This document shows positions 30,431 to 39,678 of a DNA stretch of 64,000 bases, piece by piece; position 1 is the first letter of the stretch; each line of letters begins with the position of its first letter. The DNA is taken from contig NZ_CP012358.1 in the NCBI RefSeq assembly GCF_001267175.1, forward strand, positions 1,342,501-1,406,500. Direction: 5' to 3'. A program made the position numbers and the translations under genes. The notes below the pieces were generated by a model. It had not been told where the DNA came from and did no database searches. It was given only the letters and a program-made list of their open reading frames with translations. Source of the DNA: Thiopseudomonas alkaliphila. GTDB lineage: Bacteria; Pseudomonadota; Gammaproteobacteria; Pseudomonadales; Pseudomonadaceae.

Positions 30431-31721
30431 CTCTCTGCGCCCTAAAATGCTGGGCGCGGCATTATTACTTGCTAGCTCCCTGCTTTCAGGTACGGCGCTG
30501 GCGCAAGTACAAGCGATTGATGGCATTGCAGCTATCGTCAATGACGATGTGATTATGCGTAGCCAGTTTCAACAACGGGTCAAAGAAGTAACCAGTGCCA
30601 TTCGTAATCAAGGTGCTGAAGCTCCGCCAACCGAAGTACTGCACCAGCAAATTCTGGAGCGCTTAATTTTAGATAGCATTCAGCTACAAATGGGTGAGCG
30701 TGCGGGCATTCAAATCAGTGACGAAGAGCTAAATAACTCCATTGAAATGATTGCCCAAAGCAATGGCTTAAGCGTTGCACAGTTTCAGCAAGCACTCACT
30801 GAAGATGGTTTGTCCTTAGCCGAGGCGCGCGAGCAAATCCGTAAAGAAATGATTATTTCTCGGGTTCGCCAATACCGCGTATCGGAGCGGATTCAGGTTT
30901 CTGACCAAGAAGTGAAAAACTTCTTGGCCTCAGATCTAGGCAAAATCCAGCTCGGTGATGAATACCATCTGGCCAATATCTTAATCCCACTACCCGATGC
31001 ACCGACCCAAAAAGATCTGCAGGCAGCGGAGCAAAAGGTACAAGAAGTTATGGGCAAACTCGAGCAAGGCACTGACTTTGCTCGGTTAGCCATTCAATTC
31101 TCGGCCAGTGAAAATGCCCTCCAAGGCGGTGATATGGGCTGGCGTAAAGCAGTACAGCTGCCTTCACCCCTGGATCAGCAAATCGGTCAGATGCAAGTCG
31201 GTCAGGTAACCCAACCGGCCCGTACTGCAGGCGGCATTGTGCTGATTAAGCTATTGGATAAGCGTAGTTTAGAGGCCAGCACTCGAGAAGAAACCTTAGT
31301 GCGCCATATTCTCATTAAGCCCAGCGCGATTCGTAGTCCAGAAGAAGCAAAGCAGCTAGCCCAGCGTATTTATGATCGCTTACAAAATGGCGAAGACTTT
31401 GCCGAACTGGCGAAAAATTTCTCAGAAGACCCGGGCTCGGCGTTAAATGGCGGCAGCCTCAACTGGATTGATCCAGATGTGTTGGTGCCTGAGTTTAGAG
31501 AAACCATGGCCAGCGCTCCGATAAATGCAATCAGCAAGCCATTTTCTACTCAATTTGGCTGGCACGTCTTGCAAGTGTTAGATCGCCGCACGACCGATAG
31601 CAGCACCCAAGCCCGCGAGCAACAGGCGCTAAATATCTTACGTAACCGCAAATTTGAAGAAGAAGTGCAAACCTGGTTACGTCAAATCCGTGATGAAGCT
31701 TATGTGGACATTAAAATCTAA
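30411..31721 (+). CDS. surA: Periplasmic chaperone / peptidyl-prolyl isomerase SurA
   Basis: Outer-membrane-protein chaperone that helps deliver LptD and other porins. From the GTG at 30411 it has 436 residues: signal peptide [20 protein letters not shown]...GTALA, an N-terminal SurA domain ([19 protein letters not shown]), and two parvulin domains, the second with the motif [21 protein letters not shown]. The GTG overlaps the lptD end by 20 bases and gives the usual MK-KLS-LRP leader; an ATG at 30384 lacks a ribosome site, and an ATG at 30447 removes the basic leader. Confidence 0.93.
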   Translation: MKIKLSNSLRPKMLGAALLLASSLLSGTALAQVQAIDGIAAIVNDDVIMRSQFQQRVKEVTSAIRNQGAEAPPTEVLHQQILERLILDSIQLQMGERAGIQISDEELNNSIEMIAQSNGLSVAQFQQALTEDGLSLAEAREQIRKEMIISRVRQYRVSERIQVSDQEVKNFLASDLGKIQLGDEYHLANILIPLPDAPTQKDLQAAEQKVQEVMGKLEQGTDFARLAIQFSASENALQGGDMGWRKAVQLPSPLDQQIGQMQVGQVTQPARTAGGIVLIKLLDKRSLEASTREETLVRHILIKPSAIRSPEEAKQLAQRIYDRLQNGEDFAELAKNFSEDPGSALNGGSLNWIDPDVLVPEFRETMASAPINAISKPFSTQFGWHVLQVLDRRTTDSSTQAREQQALNILRNRKFEEEVQTWLRQIRDEAYVDIKI

Positions 31722-32710
31722 TGGCTAAACGTTTCGCCCTCACCGCCGGCGAGCCGGCGGGCATCGGTCCAGATTTATGCCTAATGCTGGCTGCGAAAGC
31801 GCAGCCCCATCCAGTCATTACTATTGCTAGTCAAGATCTATTAGCACAACGTGCTACAGAATTAGGACTAACGGTCGAGCTATTAGCAGTTAACCCACTG
31901 GCATGGCCAGAACAACCCGCACCAGCCAACAGCTTGTATGTGTGGGATATTCCCTTAGCAGAGCCTGTAGTTACTGGTCAGCTCAATCCAAACAATGCGC
32001 AGTATGTGCTCGATACCTTAAATCGTGCCGGTTACGGCTGCCTAGGTAAAGACTTTGCCGGAATGATTACTGCTCCTGTGCATAAAGGCGTGATCAATGA
32101 AGCCGGCATTCCGTTTTCTGGGCATACAGAGTTTTTAGCTGAGCTCACTCATACCCCGCAGGTGGTAATGATGTTAGCTACTGAAGGCTTACGCGTAGCT
32201 TTAGTCACGACCCACCTGCCATTACGTGAAGTGGCCGATGCCATCACTGCTGAGCGGTTAACCAAAGTTACCCGTATTCTGCATCAAGACTTAGTTAGTA
32301 AGTTTGGTGTTGCACAGCCTAAAATACTGGTCTGCGGCTTAAACCCACATGCCGGTGAAGGTGGTCATCTGGGACGCGAAGAAATTGAAGTGATTGAACC
32401 AACCCTCAAACAGCTTCGAGCTGAGGGTATGGATTTAGTCGGACCACTGCCAGCTGATACCCTGTTTACTCCTCGCTTATTAGCAAACTGCGATGCGGTG
32501 TTGTCAATGTTCCATGATCAAGGCCTGCCAGTGTTAAAACACAAAGGCTTTGGCGCTGCAGTGAATATCACCTTAGGCATGCCAATTATTCGTACTTCGG
32601 TCGATCATGGCACTGCACTAGATTTAGCTGGTACCGGACAAATTGATTTAGGCAGTATGCAAGTAGCTCTTAACACTGCTTATGCCATGGCTGAAACCCA
32701 GCAAGCATAA
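31721..32710 (+). CDS. pdxA: 4-hydroxythreonine-4-phosphate dehydrogenase PdxA
   Basis: NAD-dependent oxidative decarboxylase of the DXP-dependent pyridoxal phosphate pathway. It has 329 residues. [10 protein letters not shown] at the N-terminus, [26 protein letters not shown] and [14 protein letters not shown] are PdxA signatures; the last contributes metal-binding His. The start codon overlaps the surA stop (TAATG). In Pseudomonas rsmA, apaG and apaH normally follow; here a palindromic terminator and an acyltransferase gene follow. Confidence 0.97.
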   Translation: MAKRFALTAGEPAGIGPDLCLMLAAKAQPHPVITIASQDLLAQRATELGLTVELLAVNPLAWPEQPAPANSLYVWDIPLAEPVVTGQLNPNNAQYVLDTLNRAGYGCLGKDFAGMITAPVHKGVINEAGIPFSGHTEFLAELTHTPQVVMMLATEGLRVALVTTHLPLREVADAITAERLTKVTRILHQDLVSKFGVAQPKILVCGLNPHAGEGGHLGREEIEVIEPTLKQLRAEGMDLVGPLPADTLFTPRLLANCDAVLSMFHDQGLPVLKHKGFGAAVNITLGMPIIRTSVDHGTALDLAGTGQIDLGSMQVALNTAYAMAETQQA

Positions 32711-32753
32711 ATACCCTCTAGCCATACTCGCTTTATAAAATTTAGTCCTTAAC

Positions 32754-32796
32754 TACAAAATAAAACGTATAATCTGCGTTTTATTTTGTATTTTTT
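32754..32796 (+). terminator. AT-rich terminator hairpin with TATAAT in its loop
   Basis: A perfect 14-bp stem TACAAAATAAAACG / CGTTTTATTTTGTA with a 9-nt loop TATAATCTG, followed by TTTTTTGT. It can end the lptD-surA-pdxA transcript. The loop holds an exact -10 hexamer at 32768-32773, 46 bases before the htrB start, so a promoter may share the element. Confidence 0.7.
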
Positions 32797-32819
32797 GTCT
32801 AACAATGTTCGGAGTTAGA

Positions 32820-33707
32820 GTGAAAACCATCAAAGGTTTTATCGCAACATCTCTGCTGCGCCTTATTGCAAAGCTTCCTTGGCATACCGTACAGTCAGTG
32901 GGTCGTTTAATCGGTTGGAGCCTATGGGCGCTACCCACTAAAGCCAAGGAAACTGTGCGTATCAATCAGTCTTACTGTTTTCCTAACCTACCCTTTCAGG
33001 AACGGCAAGCGTTACAAAAACGCACCCTTAGCCATATCGGCAAAACGATGACTGAAAGCGCTGCTGCTTGGCTCTGGCCTGTAGAGAAAACTCTAGACTT
33101 AATTATTGAAGTTGAGGGTGAGGAAATACTGCAAACCGCACTAAATAGTGGTTTGGGCGTCGTTGGAATTACCAGCCATCTAGGCAACTGGGAAGTGCTC
33201 AATCATTATTTTTGCTCACAGTGTAAGCCGATTATTTTTTATCGCCCACCCAAACTTAAAGCCCTAGATGAGCTAATCAGTGCCCAACGTGTGCAACTAG
33301 GTAACCGCGTGGCGCCTTCAACCCGTGACGGCATTTTAAGTGTAATCAAAGAAGTGCGTGCAGGTGGTGCGGTAGGCATTCCAGCCGACCCCGAACCTAG
33401 CGAGTCAGCAGGGTTTTATGTCCCCTTCTTAGGTACCACGGCATTAACCAGTAAATTTGTACCCAGCATGCTCAAGGGTAAAAAAGCCTTAGGGGTGTTT
33501 TTACATGCTATCCGTTTAGAACACGGCCGTGGTTTTAAAGTGATTATTGAAGCAGCGCCGGAAGCAATGTATAGCCGCGATAGCGAGCAGGCAGTGGCGG
33601 CAATGAGTGCTGTCTTAGCAAGATACGTCGAACGCTGGCCAGAGCAATATATGTGGAGCATGAAACGCTTCAAAAATCGCCCGAATAATGAGCAGCGCTG
33701 GTATTAA
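32820..33707 (+). CDS. htrB: HtrB/LpxL-family lipid A acyltransferase
   Basis: Inner-membrane acyltransferase that adds a secondary acyl chain to lipid A. From the GTG at 32820 it has 295 residues; GGAG sits five bases upstream and the start MKTIKGFIATSLLRLIAKLPW resembles the family N-terminus, whereas the ATG at 32805 has no ribosome site. The catalytic HX4E motif is HLGNWE at 120-125. FYRPPKLKALDELI and GIPADPEPSESAGFYVPFLG are further family blocks. Which position it acylates cannot be read. It ends 20 bases from the convergent exporter operon. Confidence 0.9.
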   Translation: MKTIKGFIATSLLRLIAKLPWHTVQSVGRLIGWSLWALPTKAKETVRINQSYCFPNLPFQERQALQKRTLSHIGKTMTESAAAWLWPVEKTLDLIIEVEGEEILQTALNSGLGVVGITSHLGNWEVLNHYFCSQCKPIIFYRPPKLKALDELISAQRVQLGNRVAPSTRDGILSVIKEVRAGGAVGIPADPEPSESAGFYVPFLGTTALTSKFVPSMLKGKKALGVFLHAIRLEHGRGFKVIIEAAPEAMYSRDSEQAVAAMSAVLARYVERWPEQYMWSMKRFKNRPNNEQRWY

Positions 33708-33726
33708 CCAGCGCACTCTATACTAC

Positions 33727-34833
33727 TTAGCTCAAGCTTTGTCTAAAGCGTAGCAAAGCAACGGTAAAGAAACTCACACCCACGGCTAATAAAGCTAATA
33801 TCTCAGGCCAAACCAACGACCAGCTAGCATCCCTAAATAAAATCGCCGTGGCCAAGCTGACAAAGTGTGTGGTTGGCGAAATCTGCATCGCCATTTGCAG
33901 CCATTCTGGCATGCTATCAAGCGGAGTGGTACCTCCAGAGAGCAGCAGCATTGGCATCACCACCGGAATTGCCAATAAGCCAAATTGCGGAATTGATTTA
34001 GCCAAGGTCGCTAAAAATACCGCCAATGCTGTACAGGCAAATAAGTACAACGCGGTAATGCCTAAAAATAATGGCATAGAACCTACTAAAGGCACACCTA
34101 AGGCTTTTTTAACAATTAGCTCTAAAGACACCCAAGTACAAAACACTACCACTAGAATGTTAGTCCAAACCTTGGCTAGCATAATTTCTGCAGCAGTCAG
34201 CGGCAGCACCAATAAGTGCTCAAGGGTCCCATGCTCGCGTTCTTTCAGCAGTGCCGTTCCGGTTAACAACACCGCCAAAATTGTTACGTTGTTAATAATC
34301 TGGATAATGGCTAAAAACCAGCCGCTTTGCAGATTACTGTTAAACAGCGCGCGCGTCGTTAACTTAACCGGAGCCACGGCAGCTTTAGGTGCGGCACGCG
34401 CCAGCTCAGTTTGTAGAATTCGTCCAATATAGCCAGCCCCCATAAAGGCTTGGCTCATGGCGGTGGCATCCACGTTCACTTGTAATTCTGGCTGCTTATT
34501 GGCTAACAGGTCAGCCTGAAAATTACGCGGCACATTAATTACAAAGGTGTATTGCCCCGAATCCAGCGCCTGATCGACTTGTTGATAATTAATCAGTACT
34601 GGTGGCTGAAACTCTGGTCCGCGCAGCACCTCAAGCAACTGCCGAGAGATTCGAGAGTTATCCTCATCTACAATGGCGATACTGGCATTATTCACCCCAA
34701 TGCTTGAGCCAGAGGCTGGCATATAAATCGCCACACTAAAGGCGTACAACATAAATAAAATCAGCACTGAGTCATAGCGTAAGCTAATCAACTCTTTAAT
34801 ACCTAAATTAAAGATATGCGATAACTTGTGCAT
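33727..34833 (-). CDS. yhhJ: ABC-2 type permease (YhhJ-like)
   Basis: A 368-residue ABC-2 membrane protein: one N-terminal membrane helix, a large periplasmic loop (IAIVDEDNSRISRQLLEVLRG), then five hydrophobic segments at the C-terminus, with LLKEREHGTLEHLLVLPL marking the ABC-2 signature. It is the third gene of the HlyD-RbbA-YhhJ exporter; its ATG is one base after the rbbA stop. Together with the permease half of RbbA it would form a heterodimeric channel. Substrate unknown. Confidence 0.88.
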   Translation of the reverse strand: MHKLSHIFNLGIKELISLRYDSVLILFMLYAFSVAIYMPASGSSIGVNNASIAIVDEDNSRISRQLLEVLRGPEFQPPVLINYQQVDQALDSGQYTFVINVPRNFQADLLANKQPELQVNVDATAMSQAFMGAGYIGRILQTELARAAPKAAVAPVKLTTRALFNSNLQSGWFLAIIQIINNVTILAVLLTGTALLKEREHGTLEHLLVLPLTAAEIMLAKVWTNILVVVFCTWVSLELIVKKALGVPLVGSMPLFLGITALYLFACTALAVFLATLAKSIPQFGLLAIPVVMPMLLLSGGTTPLDSMPEWLQMAMQISPTTHFVSLATAILFRDASWSLVWPEILALLAVGVSFFTVALLRFRQSLS

Positions 34834-34834
34834 T

Positions 34835-37585
34835 TTATGCCTCCTGCTTTTTCAGTAACAGCAAGCTAATGCCAGTAAATAAAATAAAGAACCCTGCTAG
34901 CGCGACAAACTGCGGCCAAAGCTCAGTAAATCCAAGGGCTTTAGTAAAGGTACCCACGGCAATATCTAAAAAATACCCGGCGGGAAAAAAGTCACCCATC
35001 AGCGCCGAACCACCCTCTAGCGAAGAGCGCGGAACAATCAGGCCGGAAAATTGCACCGTTGGCAATGCGGTTAAGATCATCGTACCTAAGATGGCTGCAA
35101 TCTGAGTTTTGGTTACAGTCGAGATCAATAACCCAAAGCTGGTAGTTGCCAAGACATATAAGGTACCGCCAGCAAATAAAGTTAACCCACTGCCTTTCAG
35201 TGGCACATTAAATAACCATTTATTAAGCGCTACTAATAAACCCAAGTTCAATAGACTAACTAATAGATAAGGCGCTTGCTTGCCCAGTAAAAACTCTAAG
35301 CGAGTTAAAGGCGTCGCGTAAAAGTTAGTAATCGATCCTAGCTCTTTTTCACGCACAACTCCTAACGCGGTAAGCATGGCCGGAATAAACACCAAAATCA
35401 GCGCCATCACTCCAGGTCCAATTGCATTGACACTGATAACGTCTTGGTTATAGCGAAAACGCGTTTCTAAATGAATCGGCTGCCTCACTTGGGGCAAGGC
35501 TAAACTACTTTCTGTTTGCAAACGCTGCATACTTTCAGCATGCACTGCCTCAACATAACTGCGGCTAGTTTCGGCCCTGAAAGGCATGCCACCATCTAAC
35601 CAAGCGGCAACTTCTGGCTGCTTACCCGCCAACAAATCACGCCCAAAATTGGGCGGTATTTCTAGCGCCAGCTTGATATCAGCACGCTGTAAACGCCCAT
35701 GCAGCTCTTGGATACTGTGCAGCGGTGCTTGCTCAGAAAAATAACGAGAGCCACGAAAAGCCTCTAAATACGCCCGACTTTGTGCACTGTCATCCTCATC
35801 AAGCACGGCAAAGGCGAGATTCTCAACGTCCAACGAAATCCCAAAGCCAAAAATGATCATCATAAACACCGCACCCAAGAGCGCAAATGCCATCCGCACT
35901 TTATCCCTTAGTAACTCTTTGCTTTCACGCATCGCCAAAGCATAGGTTCGGGTTAAGCTAAACCCCTGACGCGGTGCTTGGATCTCCTGATCTTCTCCCG
36001 CTAGGGTACTGGCCTCGCTAGGCACTTCATCCTGGGCTTGCTGCAAACAAGTGACAAAGGCATCTTCTAAAGTTTCACCGTCAAACTGCTGCTGTAGCTG
36101 TGCTGGTGTCCCAACGGCTAATACTTCACCGGCATGCATCAGGGAAATACGATCACAGCGTTCCGCTTCGTTCATAAAGTGGGTGGATAAAAAGATCGTG
36201 ACGCTATCTTCTCGAGACAGCTGCAATAAGATCCGCCAAAACTCATCTCGAGCTGCAGGGTCTACGCCTGAGGTTGGCTCATCAAGAATCAATACTTCTG
36301 GCTGGTGGATAATTGAGACTGCTAATGATAAACGCTGCCTAACCCCTAAAGGTAAAGCCCCTGCCTGTTCTTGTGCATAAGGGCTGAGACCAAATTGCTC
36401 AATTAATGCTTGGGCGCGCTGCCGGCCTAAATCACGCGGCATATCAAATAACTTGGCATGCAGCTCTAGGTTTTGTCGCACACTCAACTCACCATACAAC
36501 GAGAAACTTTGCGACATAAAGCCTACTCGTTTGCGAGTGGCTAAGTCTTTGGCATCCACTGGCTGGCCTAACAACCAAGCCTCACCAAAGGTTGCTGGCA
36601 ATAAGCCGGTGAGCACCTTCATGGTGGTGGTTTTACCGCAGCCGTTGGAACCTAGAAAACCAAAAATCTCGCCCTTTTCAATGGCAAAACTCACCTCTTT
36701 AACCGCAGTAAAGTCGCCAAACATTAAGGTTAAATCAGTGGCTTTGATCGCAATGGGTGCATTTTCTAACGTTCGCGGCGGAATCTGTAACTCACCTGAC
36801 TCTGCCGCCTCAGCACTGGCTTGACCACTAGCAACTAGCCGTTGCTGCTGATAATAGGTAAAGGCCGCATCCAGCTTTTGGCTCGGCACCACCTGTGCCA
36901 ACTCTGCAGTCGCACCTTGAGCAATAATCTGTCCCTGATCAAGCATTAGGCAGTGCTCAAATTGCGCGGCCTCTTCCATATAGGCCGTGGCCACTAATAA
37001 GGTTAAGTGTGGACGCTCAGCCCGCACTCGCTCAACCAACTCCCAAAAGTGACGGCGGGATAAGGGGTCAACACCAGTGGTTGGCTCATCTAAAATTAAC
37101 AAATCAGGATCATGAATCAAGGCGCAACAGAGCCCTAGCTTTTGCTTCATCCCGCCGGATAGCTTACCTGCTGGACGCTGGGCAAACTTTGTTAAGTCGG
37201 TCGCAGCTAACAGGCCCACCATGCGTTGATCACATTCTTCGCGTGATAAACCAAATACCGTAGCAAAAAAACGAATATTTTCTTCAATGGATAAGTCAGG
37301 ATACAGGTTATGCCCTAATCCTTGGGGCATAAATGCAATGCGCTGATACAGTGTTTTACGGTGACGGCGTTGATCTATCGGCCCACCCAGCACCGACAGC
37401 TCGCCCTTTTGTAAAATCTTAACCCCAGAGATCAACCCCAGTAAGCTCGATTTACCCGCCCCATCAGGACCAATCAATCCACACCGTGCGCCCACTGGCA
37501 ACTCAAAACTAATCGAGCGTAGTGCCTGCTGTGTACCGTATTGATGGCTAATATTTGTTGCTTGAATGGCTACTTGACTACCCAT
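34835..37585 (-). CDS. rbbA: RbbA-type fused ABC transporter (two ATPase domains plus permease)
   Basis: A 916-residue fusion: ATPase domain 1 (Walker A GPDGAGKSS, signature KLSGGMKQKLG, Walker B LLILDEPTTGVD), ATPase domain 2 (Walker A GSNGCGKTT, degenerate signature LPLGVRQRL, Walker B LILDEPTSGVD), and an ABC-2 permease half from about residue 560. In E. coli RbbA was described as a ribosome-associated ATPase, but the fused membrane half fits an exporter. The gene lies between a HlyD-type adaptor and a second permease, the order also known in Pseudomonas. Confidence 0.9.
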   Translation of the reverse strand: MGSQVAIQATNISHQYGTQQALRSISFELPVGARCGLIGPDGAGKSSLLGLISGVKILQKGELSVLGGPIDQRRHRKTLYQRIAFMPQGLGHNLYPDLSIEENIRFFATVFGLSREECDQRMVGLLAATDLTKFAQRPAGKLSGGMKQKLGLCCALIHDPDLLILDEPTTGVDPLSRRHFWELVERVRAERPHLTLLVATAYMEEAAQFEHCLMLDQGQIIAQGATAELAQVVPSQKLDAAFTYYQQQRLVASGQASAEAAESGELQIPPRTLENAPIAIKATDLTLMFGDFTAVKEVSFAIEKGEIFGFLGSNGCGKTTTMKVLTGLLPATFGEAWLLGQPVDAKDLATRKRVGFMSQSFSLYGELSVRQNLELHAKLFDMPRDLGRQRAQALIEQFGLSPYAQEQAGALPLGVRQRLSLAVSIIHQPEVLILDEPTSGVDPAARDEFWRILLQLSREDSVTIFLSTHFMNEAERCDRISLMHAGEVLAVGTPAQLQQQFDGETLEDAFVTCLQQAQDEVPSEASTLAGEDQEIQAPRQGFSLTRTYALAMRESKELLRDKVRMAFALLGAVFMMIIFGFGISLDVENLAFAVLDEDDSAQSRAYLEAFRGSRYFSEQAPLHSIQELHGRLQRADIKLALEIPPNFGRDLLAGKQPEVAAWLDGGMPFRAETSRSYVEAVHAESMQRLQTESSLALPQVRQPIHLETRFRYNQDVISVNAIGPGVMALILVFIPAMLTALGVVREKELGSITNFYATPLTRLEFLLGKQAPYLLVSLLNLGLLVALNKWLFNVPLKGSGLTLFAGGTLYVLATTSFGLLISTVTKTQIAAILGTMILTALPTVQFSGLIVPRSSLEGGSALMGDFFPAGYFLDIAVGTFTKALGFTELWPQFVALAGFFILFTGISLLLLKKQEA

Positions 37586-37636
37586 GGCTCCCCCTTAAGC
37601 GTGGCTTTCCCTCCAATTGTCATGTGCTTGGCATCA

Positions 37637-38602
37637 CTACTTAAGTTTGTCAGGCCATTCTATCTGCTCTGATTTACGCACAAAACCAGAACCTGGCATG
37701 CCCGGCTTAGCTTGTGGGCTTGCTTGAGGATCAGTAAGACGAAGCTTTACTCGAAACACTAGCTTCTGACGCTCATCACGGGTTTCCACCTCTTTAGGGG
37801 TGAACTGCGCTTTATCAGCCACAAACTGCACCTTAGCCGGTAATGCTTGATCTAAAGCATCTAGCAGCACCATCGCCGAATCGCCAGTCGCTAATGCTCC
37901 CGCCACTGCGGAAGGCAAATAAACGTTCATATATTGATCTGTAGGATCAATCAGTAATAACACTCGCCCGCCAGCGCCTAAGACTTCACCAGGCTCTGCT
38001 AAACGCATTTGCACCACACCATCCATGGGGGCACGCAAGCTGCTGTCTTCAATCTCACTGGTCAGCTGCGCTACAGTGGCTTCGGCCGCACTAATCGCTG
38101 CCTCTGCTGCAGACACTTGCGACTGCGCAGCAGCTACTGCCGCACGTGCGGTATCAAACTGGGCTTGGTGTTGATCAATCTGCTGACCACTAGCATGACC
38201 ACGGTCATACAGCTCTTTAAAGCGAGTTAAGTTTTGTCTAGCTAATTTTTGCTCACTACTACGTAGCGCAACGGTGGCTTTAGTAGTAGCTAGGTTTTCT
38301 TTAGCCCGCGCTACTTCAGCTTGTGCTTGATTTTTCTGAGCTTCTAAGGTTTTCGTATCCAACTTAGCCAATAACTGTCCCTTAGTAACTTTGTCGCCCT
38401 CTCGCACTAATACAGTTTCTAAGCGCCCTGGATACTTGGTAGCAATATGGACTTCAGTCGCCTCCAGCCGCCCATTGGCTTCATAGACTCCCTCTGGCAA
38501 CTTCACTTGCAGCGAACGCCAATAACCAAAACCTGCAGCTGCCACTAATACCAGCAGTACCGGCCAAATAAAATGACGTGCTAACGACTTTTGAGCAGAC
38601 AT
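37637..38602 (-). CDS. yhiI: HlyD/EmrA-type membrane fusion protein (YhiI-like)
   Basis: A 321-residue adaptor: one N-terminal membrane anchor (FIWPVLLVLVAAAGFGYW), a split biotinyl-lipoyl domain (YPGRLETVLVREGDKVTKGQLL and SLRAPMDGVVQMRLAEPGEV), a long coiled-coil hairpin rich in Ala/Gln/Glu between them, and a beta-barrel region. It is the first gene of the exporter operon and would link the RbbA/YhhJ pump to the periplasm or an outer-membrane channel. A perfect FNR-type box sits 63 bases upstream. Confidence 0.9.
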   Translation of the reverse strand: MSAQKSLARHFIWPVLLVLVAAAGFGYWRSLQVKLPEGVYEANGRLEATEVHIATKYPGRLETVLVREGDKVTKGQLLAKLDTKTLEAQKNQAQAEVARAKENLATTKATVALRSSEQKLARQNLTRFKELYDRGHASGQQIDQHQAQFDTARAAVAAAQSQVSAAEAAISAAEATVAQLTSEIEDSSLRAPMDGVVQMRLAEPGEVLGAGGRVLLLIDPTDQYMNVYLPSAVAGALATGDSAMVLLDALDQALPAKVQFVADKAQFTPKEVETRDERQKLVFRVKLRLTDPQASPQAKPGMPGSGFVRKSEQIEWPDKLK

Positions 38603-38664
38603 AACATCCCCTGAAATATGACTAAAACTAAAAAATCGGCCTTAAACGGACTGATTCCATTCAT

Positions 38665-38678
38665 TTGATTGTAATCAA
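38665..38678. promoter_or_regulatory. FNR/Anr-type box upstream of the exporter operon
   Basis: TTGAT-TGTA-ATCAA matches the FNR/Anr consensus TTGATNNNNATCAA at every defined position. It is symmetric, so it could serve the leftward hlyD-rbbA-yhhJ operon (63 bases away) or the rightward small ORF (promoter -10 at 38755). Confidence 0.6.
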
Positions 38679-38731
38679 TTAAAGTAATTTTCCTACCATT
38701 TCACAAAAATATCATTACTCTATTGTTTTTG

Positions 38732-38760
38732 TTTTAAGTTAAATCAGCCCACCGTATAAT
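38732..38760 (+). promoter_or_regulatory. Promoter candidate for the small membrane ORF
   Basis: Perfect TATAAT at 38755-38760 with a weak -35 TTTTAA at 38732-38737 and a 17-bp spacer. The expected start is near 38767, inside the inverted repeat at 38764-38788. Confidence 0.45.
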
Positions 38761-38763
38761 ATA

Positions 38764-38788
38764 GAGCATTAATTTGAACTTAATGCTC
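38764..38788. repeat. Inverted repeat at the predicted transcript start
   Basis: GAGCATTAA / TTAATGCTC, a perfect 9-bp stem with a 7-nt loop, begins four bases after the TATAAT box. No T-run follows. It could be an operator or a 5' mRNA-stabilising hairpin. Confidence 0.5.
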
Positions 38789-38874
38789 AAATGTAAGTCT
38801 TGTTAAGCCAACTTAAACTACCGATCACTATCGATCTTGCCTAACTTCTATTTATTACATGGATTTTTGCGTTC

Positions 38875-39021
38875 ATGCGTCACAAAAAACCTGACTTGCT
38901 CGTAGTATTAGCGATTGTTTTAGGCTTAGGCATTGTGACTACCAGTTATGCGTCAAGCCTCTGGGAAAGACACAACTCCAGCAAAGAGTATCAGCAAGCC
39001 TTAGAGCTGAGTATTCGTTAA
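38875..39021 (+). CDS. 48-residue putative single-pass membrane protein
   Basis: An open frame of 48 codons starting MRHKKPDLLVVLAIVLGLG and ending in a charged tail (ERHNSSKEYQQALELSIR). The basic N-terminus plus one hydrophobic helix (about residues 8-27) predicts an N-in single-pass membrane protein, or a short signal peptide given TTSYASS. It has a TATAAT promoter 115 bases upstream, but the ribosome site is weak. Its TAA touches the TAG of the convergent fthC with no gap. No family recognised. Confidence 0.5.
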   Translation: MRHKKPDLLVVLAIVLGLGIVTTSYASSLWERHNSSKEYQQALELSIR

Positions 39022-39669
39022 CTAGTCAGTGGTAAAAACAGTTAATTGCTGCTCAGTAAGCACTGCATCTAAAGGCACATCCCAAGCAGCGGCAGTTAAC
39101 TGCTCAACCTGCTGAACACTATGGGCAACCCCCATCAACTTAGGCTGTTTCACCCGAACGGATGCAAATGCACGATCATAAAAGCCTCCGCCCATACCTA
39201 AGCGGTTACCCTGTTGATCAAATCCGACCAAAGGCATTAATACCAAATCCAATGCCCATGCTGAACGCTGCTGACTAGCGTTACTTAAAGGCTCAGCCAG
39301 TCCAAAACGGTTGGCTTGATAGCAACTATCTGCGGTAATGCGCTGAAAGGACATCTGAGTACGTGGCCACTTAGCCAACACGGGCAGATAAACCATTTTT
39401 TTATCAGCCAGCAATACGTTAATTAAGGGCGCTAAGTTTAACTCACCATCGGCTGCTTGATAGAGCGCTATATGCTGAGCACTCCAATACCAAGGATGAC
39501 TACGTAGATGCTTAATTACCTTAAGCGATGCCTGCTGTTGTTGCACCGCACTTAAACTGCGGCGTAATTTACGCAGTTGAGCACGTAATAAACGTCGATT
39601 GGATAAATCAGTAGGTGCGAGGTTTAAATTCAAGACAGGTTTAATAACCGAACAAAAAAGTGACGACAA
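39022..39669 (-). CDS. fthC: 5-formyltetrahydrofolate cyclo-ligase
   Basis: Converts 5-formyl-THF to 5,10-methenyl-THF using ATP. As drawn it has 215 residues. RRLLRAQLRKLRRSL at the N-terminus and MPLVGFDQQGNRLGMGGGFYDR near the C-terminus (quoted: GFDQQGNRLGMGGGFYDR) are the YgfA/MTHFS signatures. It lies just downstream of the 6S RNA gene, the arrangement conserved across gammaproteobacteria. There is no ATG near the N-terminus: the frame opens with TTG at 39669, and another TTG at 39633 is possible; neither has a clear ribosome site. The true start is uncertain. Confidence 0.9.
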   Translation of the reverse strand: MSSLFCSVIKPVLNLNLAPTDLSNRRLLRAQLRKLRRSLSAVQQQQASLKVIKHLRSHPWYWSAQHIALYQAADGELNLAPLINVLLADKKMVYLPVLAKWPRTQMSFQRITADSCYQANRFGLAEPLSNASQQRSAWALDLVLMPLVGFDQQGNRLGMGGGFYDRAFASVRVKQPKLMGVAHSVQQVEQLTAAAWDVPLDAVLTEQQLTVFTTD

Positions 39670-39678
39670 ACGCAGAAA

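Noticed and set aside
33848..34432. 194-codon open frame antisense to yhhJ
   Set aside because: Shadow of the permease gene; composition is explained by the reverse complement of membrane-helix codons.
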